From contig NZ_CP051240.1 of NCBI RefSeq assembly GCF_017794965.1, positions 1,984,001 through 2,048,000 on the forward strand: 64,000 nucleotides of DNA. The letters are read 5' to 3'. The DNA is from Alcanivorax sp. (GTDB taxonomy: Bacteria; Pseudomonadota; Gammaproteobacteria; Pseudomonadales; Alcanivoracaceae). The notes beneath the pieces are model-generated. The model made no database searches, had not been told where the DNA came from, and worked only from the letters and a program-made list of their open reading frames with translations. Positions 51,762 through 58,945 of the stretch are shown here, piece after piece. The translations under genes were made by a program, and so were the position numbers. Positions within the stretch are counted from its first letter, which is position 1, and the number at the start of each line of letters is the position of its first letter.

Positions 51762-54700
51762 TTACATGAAGGCACCAAACAGGGAGTCAAACAAATCAGT
51801 CAACGGGTTGTCTTCCAGTGACGGCGCCTCGCCCTCTTCCTGGTTGAGCAGACAGCCCAGGCCCAGGGTCAGGGAAAGATTGCCTTCCTCATTGAACGCG
51901 CTGAGCAGCGGACAGCCCGGCAGGAGACCAATGGCTTCCGTATTGAGCAGCTCGATGCGATCCAGCGTTTCAATAAAGCAGACCGTCGGATCCACCATGC
52001 CGGAGGCAGAGGTCTCGGGACACACCTGGTCGGTGAGCGGGTTGGGTTCTGTCAGCGGACCGAGCAGCTCTTCCAGCGCGGCCAAACCGGCACCGGCTTC
52101 CGCCAGGCAGTCAGCAGGGGTGGTCGGGCCCAGCGGCAACGCTGCGGTTTCCGGACAGAACTGTTCCAGCGCCGGAGCAAAGGGGTTGTCGCCCCCCATG
52201 CCGCCACCGGCTACCGCGTCTTCGAAGCAAGCGGCCGGGTCCACGGTACCCTCTGCTGACGCCATGGGGCACAGGGCTTCGGTCAGCGGGTTGCTGCCAC
52301 CCAGGATATCTTCGATGTTGCCGAAGGTGCTGCCCGCTTCTGCCAGACAATCTATCGGCGTGGTCGGACCAATCTCGGCGTCAGCCGTGTTGGGGCAGAA
52401 CTGCTCCAGTGCCGGTCCGAACGGGTTATCGCCGCCCGGCAGCTCACCGCCCATGGCGATGGCTTCCTGGAAGCAAGCCGCCGGATCCACAGAACCATCT
52501 GCAGATTCTACCGGGCAAAGCTGCTCGGTGAGCGGATTGGAACCGGAAATCAGATCCTGTACATCACCAAACGCTGAGCCCGCCTCAGTCAGACAATCAA
52601 TCGGGGTGGTCGGACCCAGCTCACCGGCCGCTGCCTCCGGACAGAATTGCTCCAGTACCGGCGCGAACGGGTTGCCGCCACCCGGCAGCTCACCGCCCAT
52701 GGCGATGGCTTCCTGGAAACAGGCCGCCGGATCCACAGAACCATCTGCAGATTCTACCGGGCAAAGCTGCTCGGTAAGCGGGTTGGAACCGGAAATCAGA
52801 TCCTGTACGTCACCAAAGGCAGCACCGGCCTCAGTCAGACAGTCAATCGGGGTAGTCGGGCCCAGGTCCGCCATGGCCGCTTCCGGACAGAACTGCTCCA
52901 TGACCGGGGCGAACGGGTTACCTTCACCGCCGGGCAAACCGCCGTCACCAAAGTCCGCTGCGGCTTCTTCGAAACAGGCCGCCGGATCCACCGGGCTCTC
53001 TTCAGACGCCACCGGGCACAGGGCCTCGGTCAGCGGGTTGCTACCCAGCAGCAGGTCCTGCACGTCCTGGAAGTTGCCGCCGGCTTCGGTCAGACAGTCG
53101 ATGGGAGTAGTCGGGCCCACGTCACCCGCAGCGGTTTCCGGGCAGAACTGCTCCAGAGCCGGGGCAAACGGGTTTTCCATATCGCCACCGCCCGCGGTCG
53201 CTTCCATGAAGCAGGCCGCCGGATCGATCGGCGTGTTCTGGGACGCTTCCGGGCACAGGGCTTCGGTCAGTGGGTTGGCGCCACCGATCAGCTCTTCCAC
53301 ATCACCAAAGGCAGCACCGGCCTCAGTCAGACAGTCAATCGGGGTGGTCGGGCCCAGGTCCGCCATGGCCGCATCCGGACAGAACTGCTCCATGACCGGG
53401 GCGAACGGGTTACCTTCACCGCCGGGCAGACCGCCATCACCAAAGCCTGCTGCGGCTTCTTCGAAACAGGCCGCCGGATCCACCGGGCTCTCTTCAGACG
53501 CCACCGGGCACAGGGCCTTGGTCAGCGGGTTGCTACCCAGCAGCAGGTCCTGCACGTCCTGGAAGTTGCCGCCGGCTTCGGTCAGACAGTCGATGGGAGT
53601 AGTCGGGCCCACGTCACCCGCAGCGGTTTCCGGGCAGAACTGCTCCAGAGCCGGGGCAAACGGGTTTTCCATATCGCCACCGCCCGCGGTCGCTTCCATG
53701 AAGCAGGCCGCCGGATCGATCGGCGTGTTCTGGGACGCTTCCGGGCACAGGGCTTCGGTCAGCGGGTTGGCGCCACCGATCAGCTCTTCCACATCACCAA
53801 AGGCAGCACCGGCCTCAGTCAGACAGTCAATCGGGGTGGTCGGGCCCAGGTCCGCCATGGCCGCATCCGGACAGAACTGCTCCATGACCGGGGCGAACGG
53901 GTTACCTTCACCGCCGGGCAGACCGCCATCACCAAAGCCTGCTGCGGCTTCTTCGAAACAGGCCGCCGGATCCACCGGGCTCTCTTCAGACGCCACCGGG
54001 CACAGGGCCTCGGTCAGTGGGTTGCTGCCCAGCAGCAGGTCCTGCACGTCCTGGAAGTTGCCACCGGCTTCGGTCAGGCAGTCGATGGGCGTAGTCGGAC
54101 CTACTTCACCGGCTGCAGTCTCGGGGCAGAATGCCTCCAGAGCCGGGGCAAACGGGTTCTCCATATCGCCGCCAGGCAGTTCACCACCCGGGAAGGCTTC
54201 TGCCGCTTCCATGAAACAGGCAGCAGGATCGATGGGGCTGTTCTGTGCTGCTTCAGGACACACGGCTTCCGTCAGCGGGTTCGGACCGGTAATCAGGTCC
54301 TGCACATCCTGGAAATTGCCACCGGCCTCGGCCAGGCAATCAAAGCCGGAGGTCGGGCCCAACGGGGCATCGGCAGTTTCCGGGCAGAATTGTTCCAGCA
54401 GGGGGGCAAAGGGGTTGCTGGCATCGCCACCGGCACCACCGTCACCACCATCACCGCCATCGCCACCGCCGTCACCGGGGAAGCCACCCTGGCCCATCAG
54501 TGCTTCAGCAAAGCAGGCCGGAGGATCGATTCGGCCATCCGCCGCATCTTCCGGACAGATCTGCTGCGTCAGCTGATTGGACTCAGTGAGCATGTCGTAG
54601 ATCGCCACATAATTGCGGCTGGCTTCGTTCAGGCAGTTGACCGGTGTTTCTTCATTGAATTCACCGGCACCGGTTTCCGGGCACAGCTGCTCGGTGATCT

Positions 54701-55319
54701 GGTCAGCACCCGGCAGACCACCACCATCACCGCCCGGCAAGCCACCACTCTGCGCGGCTTCAGCGAAACAGTTGGCCGGATCCACTTCACCGTCTGCGGA
54801 TTCTTCCGGACAGATCGCGTCGGTCAGCGGGTTGGCGCCACCAATCATGTCACCGAATTCACCAAAGTTACCTGCGGCTTCCTGCAGACAAGCCGCCGGG
54901 AAGGTCGCACTGCCATCAAACGAACTGTCGGTGTCGTAGATGAAATCCTGATCCAGCAGCTCACCGTTGAAGGTCAGCGTGGCATCGAAGACTTCCGCCG
55001 CTTGCGGACAGAATTGCTGCACCACAGGATTCAGAGAAAGCTCGTAGCCGGTATCTTCCTCGGCATCCTCTTCAGCCTCGTCCATACAGGCTTCTGAATT
55101 GATATTACCCAGCTCATCCGGGGCTGCGCTGGTCAGCGGACACAGTGCCTCGGTAAGCGGGTTTTCCTGATCGATGATTGCTGCGATCTCAGGTGGCAGC
55201 GCGCGCGCGCTGGCACTTGGCTCCAGAGCCTGAGTGGAGCTACTTCCCCCACCTCCACAGGCTGTCAGCAGTGCCGCCAGGGCGCTGGTGCCGACCATGA
55301 GTTTGATTTGATTGGCCAA
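51762..55319 (-). CDS. Acidic, cysteine-patterned tandem-repeat lipoprotein
   Basis: About 1185 residues. Lipoprotein signal NQIKLMVGTSALAALLTAC, lipobox LTAC (Cys21) followed by Gly, consistent with outer-membrane sorting. The rest is about thirteen modules of roughly 80 residues, each with four cysteines in the order FCP, DCL, LCP, ACF and phrases NPLTEALCP, DPAACF, NPFAPxLEQFCP and GPTTPIDCLTEAG. Asp/Glu are abundant and only about five Lys/Arg occur after the linker, so the pI must be very low. TTG 55319 is chosen because GGAGGGG sits 6 nt upstream; ATG 55337 and ATG 55334 are in frame but lack such a site. No family recognised. A surface, calcium-dependent or disulfide-linked rod is possible but unproven. 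Confidence 0.85.
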   Translation of the reverse strand: MANQIKLMVGTSALAALLTACGGGGSSSTQALEPSASARALPPEIAAIIDQENPLTEALCPLTSAAPDELGNINSEACMDEAEEDAEEDTGYELSLNPVVQQFCPQAAEVFDATLTFNGELLDQDFIYDTDSSFDGSATFPAACLQEAAGNFGEFGDMIGGANPLTDAICPEESADGEVDPANCFAEAAQSGGLPGGDGGGLPGADQITEQLCPETGAGEFNEETPVNCLNEASRNYVAIYDMLTESNQLTQQICPEDAADGRIDPPACFAEALMGQGGFPGDGGGDGGDGGDGGAGGDASNPFAPLLEQFCPETADAPLGPTSGFDCLAEAGGNFQDVQDLITGPNPLTEAVCPEAAQNSPIDPAACFMEAAEAFPGGELPGGDMENPFAPALEAFCPETAAGEVGPTTPIDCLTEAGGNFQDVQDLLLGSNPLTEALCPVASEESPVDPAACFEEAAAGFGDGGLPGGEGNPFAPVMEQFCPDAAMADLGPTTPIDCLTEAGAAFGDVEELIGGANPLTEALCPEASQNTPIDPAACFMEATAGGGDMENPFAPALEQFCPETAAGDVGPTTPIDCLTEAGGNFQDVQDLLLGSNPLTKALCPVASEESPVDPAACFEEAAAGFGDGGLPGGEGNPFAPVMEQFCPDAAMADLGPTTPIDCLTEAGAAFGDVEELIGGANPLTEALCPEASQNTPIDPAACFMEATAGGGDMENPFAPALEQFCPETAAGDVGPTTPIDCLTEAGGNFQDVQDLLLGSNPLTEALCPVASEESPVDPAACFEEAAADFGDGGLPGGEGNPFAPVMEQFCPEAAMADLGPTTPIDCLTEAGAAFGDVQDLISGSNPLTEQLCPVESADGSVDPAACFQEAIAMGGELPGGGNPFAPVLEQFCPEAAAGELGPTTPIDCLTEAGSAFGDVQDLISGSNPLTEQLCPVESADGSVDPAACFQEAIAMGGELPGGDNPFGPALEQFCPNTADAEIGPTTPIDCLAEAGSTFGNIEDILGGSNPLTEALCPMASAEGTVDPAACFEDAVAGGGMGGDNPFAPALEQFCPETAALPLGPTTPADCLAEAGAGLAALEELLGPLTEPNPLTDQVCPETSASGMVDPTVCFIETLDRIELLNTEAIGLLPGCPLLSAFNEEGNLSLTLGLGCLLNQEEGEAPSLEDNPLTDLFDSLFGAFM
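52820..54160 (-). repeat. 492-bp tandem repeats within the lipoprotein gene
   Basis: The landmark CCTTCACCGCCGGGCA occurs at 52921, 53413 and 53905, exactly 492 bp (164 codons, two modules) apart. The units are almost identical at DNA level, while modules outside this tract are much more diverged. That points to recent amplification and a length-variable locus. Confidence 0.9.
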
Positions 55320-55522
55320 GATGAACCCCTCCATCATGCTTTGTCGTTATTTCTTCCCCCTACTGTCGGTTATTCGCCTATATGGGGAAGCGTGCATGGT
55401 GGACTATGCGGCCGATGTGCAATCTACTGTAGAGCATGGCAGTTGACGGTGTGTAACCAAGCGTAGTCTTCGTAACCACTTGGTGTCTTCCAAGCGCTCA
55501 AAACTACACACTGCAAATAAAA

Positions 55523-55780
55523 GGTTCATCGCGAAATTTCGGGAAAGGGGCCAGGCCAGGGTTGGCTGAAGGCGATTTTTGATCTTGATGTGGGAACGTA
55601 GCGTAGCGAAATAACGCACGGAGTACGGCCCGAAGGGTGAGCGAAGCGAATAACTTGCTTGCAAGCGAAGCTTTTCCCGCAATCGACCTAAACCCCTTCG
55701 CTTGCAAGCAAGCTCCCACAGTGACAGTCGGGCAGCGCTTGCGGATACGGGGGCTCCACAGGCTTCCCGCTATGAACCAA
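55523..55780 (+). repeat. Long dispersed repeat, copy B
   Basis: Same orientation as and near-identical to 51215-51480; the offset is 4308 bp. The lipoprotein gene and its terminator lie between the two. No gene in 55320-55884. Confidence 0.8.
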
Positions 55781-55884
55781 AAGCGTGCATGTCGGGAATA
55801 TCAGTTAACACCTGGATTTGAGCCGTTTCCGTACCTGCAGCTGTCATGACTATTACAGGTTTTCCGCGTATCGACGGGCAGGAT

Positions 55885-56886
55885 TCACTGCCGGCCGCGC
55901 ACGACCTGGGCATGGGCACGGACATGCCCTTCATCATCACGCTGGCTGAGGTGATCATGAACAAAGGCGCCAATTTCCTGCAACGCCCTGCCCGCCTCGG
56001 GGACAAACGACGCCAATGCATGAAACACATGGGGCATGTTTTCCCAGATTTGAAGCTCGCAGGGAACTTCAGCCATTCTTGCCTGTTCCGCCACACGCTC
56101 CGCATCGCTGAGCAGCACTTCCGTGCTACCCACCTGAAGCAGTATGGGGGGCAAACCCGTGTAATCAGCATAAACCGGTGATATCAGAGGGGATGCCGGA
56201 TCATGCTCGCGGCTGTAGGAACCGGAAACAAAACGCAAGGCGTCCATGGGAATCATGGGGTCGCGGTCGCCGTTGCTGATTACACTCTCCCCACTGCAGG
56301 TGAGATCAGCCCAGGGGCTGATCAACACTGCACAGGAGGGTTGAGGCAAACCCAGCTCACGCAGACGTAACATGGTGACCAAAGACAAATTGCCACCGGC
56401 AGAATCCCCGGCAAAAACGATGTGAGCCGGATCGTAGCCCAGCGCCAGCAATGCCTTGTAGGCCTTCACGGCATCATCGATGGGTGCCGGGTAGGCCCAA
56501 TCCGGTGGCTGGCGGTAATCCAGCGCCAGCACCTTGGCCCTGCAATACTGACTCATGCGCCAGGTCACTGCCCGATGGGAACGGGGTGAACCGAAAAAAT
56601 AGGCGCCGCCATGGAAATACAGCACCACACGATTGGAACGCACGCCCCTGCCAGCGATCAGCCATTCACCGGGTACTCCGCCAACCAGCGCAGGAGAGAT
56701 GTGCACATCGGAATGCACCGGTAGCGCCAAGGTCACGGTATCGAATCCCAGCTGGGAGAATTTCATGAAACGACGACTGAAACGAAGCCGGTTTACCACC
56801 GGCTTCACAAAGGTACGCAGGGTGCTGGTCACGAGCTTGCCCTGCCAGCTGTTACCTTCGAAACGGGTGTTGTTGTTTTTCTTCAT
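55885..56886 (-). CDS. Alpha/beta hydrolase, HSL-type esterase
   Basis: 333 residues. Hormone-sensitive-lipase group: oxyanion motif HGG (92-94, YFHGGAYFFGSP), nucleophile S162 in GDSAG, acid in STEVLLSDAE (Glu256, occupying the usual DxLxD position, or Asp261) and base His in MPHVFH. No signal peptide; likely cytosolic esterase or lipase on short- or medium-chain esters. The C terminus has a polar tail. Divergent from the channel gene. Confidence 0.93.
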   Translation of the reverse strand: MKKNNNTRFEGNSWQGKLVTSTLRTFVKPVVNRLRFSRRFMKFSQLGFDTVTLALPVHSDVHISPALVGGVPGEWLIAGRGVRSNRVVLYFHGGAYFFGSPRSHRAVTWRMSQYCRAKVLALDYRQPPDWAYPAPIDDAVKAYKALLALGYDPAHIVFAGDSAGGNLSLVTMLRLRELGLPQPSCAVLISPWADLTCSGESVISNGDRDPMIPMDALRFVSGSYSREHDPASPLISPVYADYTGLPPILLQVGSTEVLLSDAERVAEQARMAEVPCELQIWENMPHVFHALASFVPEAGRALQEIGAFVHDHLSQRDDEGHVRAHAQVVRGRQ

Positions 56887-56992
56887 TGCACACTACGCTC
56901 ACTGGCCTGCTCTTCAGACTAAGTGGTCATCCTGCCGCTAACAAGCCACAATACGCACAGCTTTGTTGATGAAACGAGATCAGAGACCGGCT

Positions 56993-57820
56993 ATGGAAAG
57001 TCTGCGACTGCGCTGGCGACATATTATCTTCGGCACCGACACACCGTCTGGCCAACTGTTCGATGTGATCCTGATTGTGGCGATCCTGGGGAGTGTGGTG
57101 GCCGTGATGCTGGACAGCGTCGCCAGCCTGCACAAGGACTATGGCACCTGGCTGTATGCAGCAGAATGGTTTTTCACCCTGCTGTTTACTCTGGAATACG
57201 GAGTACGACTGTGGGTCAGTGAACGGCCCCTGCGCTATGCCCGCAGCTTCTACGGTATCGTGGACCTGCTCTCTATCATTCCCACCTACCTGAGTCTGGT
57301 GGTCGCCGGCTCCAACTACCTGCTTACCATCCGTGCGCTGCGGGTATTGCGGGTTTTCCGGGTAATGAAGCTGGTGAAGTTTATGGGCGAAGCCAACCAG
57401 CTGGGCCTGGCGCTGGTGCGTACCCGTCGCAAAATCGCCATCTTCATGTTCTCAGTGTTTGTGGTGATCGTGATTTTTGGCAGCATCATGTATGTGGTGG
57501 AAGGACCAAAGAACGGTTTCACCAGTATCCCACGAAGCATTTACTGGGCCATCGTCACCATTACCACCGTCGGCTATGGTGACATCTCCCCGAATACGCC
57601 GCTGGGTCAGTTGATTGCCTCCCTGGCGATGATCACTGGCTATGCCATCATCGCGGTACCCACCGGTATTGTGACTGCGGAAATATCAGCCGCCCGCACC
57701 AGCATGCAGTACGAGCGCGAGTGCACTGGCTGCCACCGACATTCTCACGACCCGGATGCGAGATTCTGCAAGCAGTGCGGGACAGAATTGCCGAAGTTGT
57801 CGTTGAAGGGGAAGGAATGA
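56993..57820 (+). CDS. Voltage-gated K+-type channel with C-terminal zinc ribbon
   Basis: 275 residues. Six-helix Kv-type subunit: S1-S3, S4 voltage sensor RALRVLRVFRVMKLVK (about 114-129), S5, pore loop with K+ filter TTVGYGD (191-197), S6 GYAIIAVPTGIVTAE. An unusual C-terminal zinc-ribbon-like motif has C244, C247, C259 and C262 (CTGC...CKQC). ATG 56993 is chosen since homologues start just before LRxRWxxIIF; in-frame ATG 56969 is also possible. Zinc sensing or tetramer assembly by the ribbon is inference. Confidence 0.9.
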   Translation: MESLRLRWRHIIFGTDTPSGQLFDVILIVAILGSVVAVMLDSVASLHKDYGTWLYAAEWFFTLLFTLEYGVRLWVSERPLRYARSFYGIVDLLSIIPTYLSLVVAGSNYLLTIRALRVLRVFRVMKLVKFMGEANQLGLALVRTRRKIAIFMFSVFVVIVIFGSIMYVVEGPKNGFTSIPRSIYWAIVTITTVGYGDISPNTPLGQLIASLAMITGYAIIAVPTGIVTAEISAARTSMQYERECTGCHRHSHDPDARFCKQCGTELPKLSLKGKE

Positions 57821-57880
57821 CAGCTGGGAGCTTCGAGCTATTGGCTACGAGTTTCGAGAAGCAGCGTTCAGGAGGGAGTC

Positions 57881-58041
57881 TAGATTTAAAAAGCGCGAAG
57901 TGATGCCATGACAAGCTGCCCTACGCACTTCCAGGTGTGGTCGGGATTACCCGATCTCGTAAGCGGATAGCGGCGCGGAGTTGGATCTTTACGGATGGAA
58001 CCAACCCTTCCCGCGCCTTTCAACTTTAAAGTTTCAACTCA
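57881..58041. repeat. AT-rich inverted repeat between convergent genes (copy 3, degenerate)
   Basis: Right arm CTTTCAACTTTAAAGTTTCA preceded by CCGCGCC at 58012-58034; left counterpart reduced to TTTAAAAAGCGCG at 57886. The gap between the convergent channel and redoxin genes has no gene. Confidence 0.5.
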
Positions 58042-58045
58042 TTCC

Positions 58046-58888
58046 TCATATCAAACCATGCTCTATGAGCACCTCAATAAACAACGAGGGCTCCGGGCGG
58101 ACCCGGTAATTGTCTGTCAAGTGCTGATAGATCAACCGCCCCTCCCCATCCAGAATCAGTACCGTTGGCATCGAGGTATCGCTGTCGTATCCCAATACTT
58201 CCAACCCGGCCGGGGTACCACCACTGTCGAGAATGCCCAACATCTTTGCCGCCCGGTTGTTGTCATCGCGAAGGAAATCGAACTCCACGGAAAACTGTTT
58301 GGCCAATGCCGCAGACTGGGCATGGGACTGCGGGCTCACCAGCGCCACCCGCACCCCTTTTTCCTGCAGGAACTGATACTGCCCAGCGATTTCCCGAATC
58401 TGTGCCATGCACAGCGGACACCAGTTGCCGCGATAGAACATCAGTATCACGGGATTACCGGCGAATGCTTGCGGGGTGACATGTTTTCCTTCGAGATCGG
58501 TAAAGCTGACACCAGGTAACGGTTTACCCACTTCAGTAGCGATGGAGCGTTGTTGGTAACGGCTGTACCAGCGGATATACAAATGCACACCCACCAGGTT
58601 CAGCACCGCCAATGTACTCATCAGCCAGCAGGCTTTACCCACAGCGAACAGAGCGAGCACTACGACCGTGCCCAGCAAGGTTGGCCAGAATACCCACGGC
58701 AGGTCAGCGCTGGTACGCGCTGTAGGGAACAGGAAAAGACGCGCCAGAAAAAGAATCAAGGGCACGGCAGGCAGCAGCAGCGTGACCCCATAAGGATTAC
58801 TACTGACCGTCAGCCAGACGGCAACCAGCACAGTGATCACCGCAAGGGAAATCTGTGCGGAAATAAACAGAGACTTGAGACTTTTCAT
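58046..58888 (-). CDS. Membrane-anchored peroxiredoxin-like (redoxin) protein
   Basis: 280 residues. Four hydrophobic helices in the first 110 residues (SLFISAQISLAVITVLVAVW, TLLLPAVPLILFLARLFLF, PWVFWPTLLGTVVVLALFAV, STLAVLNLVGVHLYI). Then a thioredoxin-fold AhpC/TSA domain with redox motif WCPLC (RGNWCPLC) and LVSPQS. Reduces peroxides or disulfides next to the inner membrane; topology not certain. ATG 58888 preferred over ATG 58906. Confidence 0.85.
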   Translation of the reverse strand: MKSLKSLFISAQISLAVITVLVAVWLTVSSNPYGVTLLLPAVPLILFLARLFLFPTARTSADLPWVFWPTLLGTVVVLALFAVGKACWLMSTLAVLNLVGVHLYIRWYSRYQQRSIATEVGKPLPGVSFTDLEGKHVTPQAFAGNPVILMFYRGNWCPLCMAQIREIAGQYQFLQEKGVRVALVSPQSHAQSAALAKQFSVEFDFLRDDNNRAAKMLGILDSGGTPAGLEVLGYDSDTSMPTVLILDGEGRLIYQHLTDNYRVRPEPSLFIEVLIEHGLI

Positions 58889-58893
58889 GGAGA

Positions 58894-58930
58894 CCCCGGC
58901 AGACATTTGCAGATTGGATGCCTGCCGGGG
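58894..58930. terminator. Hairpin between nasA and redoxin gene
   Basis: CCCCGGCAG-N19-CTGCCGGGG, 9-bp perfect stem in the 57-bp gap. No T-run, so it may be a weak nasA terminator or a translation-affecting hairpin in front of the redoxin gene. Confidence 0.4.
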
Positions 58931-58945
58931 CGGGATGTTACAGGG

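Noticed and set aside
52820..54160. Possibility that the 492-bp repeats are an assembly artefact
   Set aside because: Units carry a few real differences (for example the codon for Lys in NPLTKALCP) and the frame stays open, which favours a true repeat; long reads would settle it.
51766..54576. 936-codon open frame on the plus strand, and another of 816 codons at 52647-55097
   Set aside because: Both are antisense to the repeat lipoprotein gene. They repeat because the true gene repeats, lack a start signal, and have no plausible protein family.
55885..58906. Reading the esterase, channel and redoxin genes as a functional operon
   Set aside because: They are on different strands (divergent, then convergent), so no shared transcript is possible.
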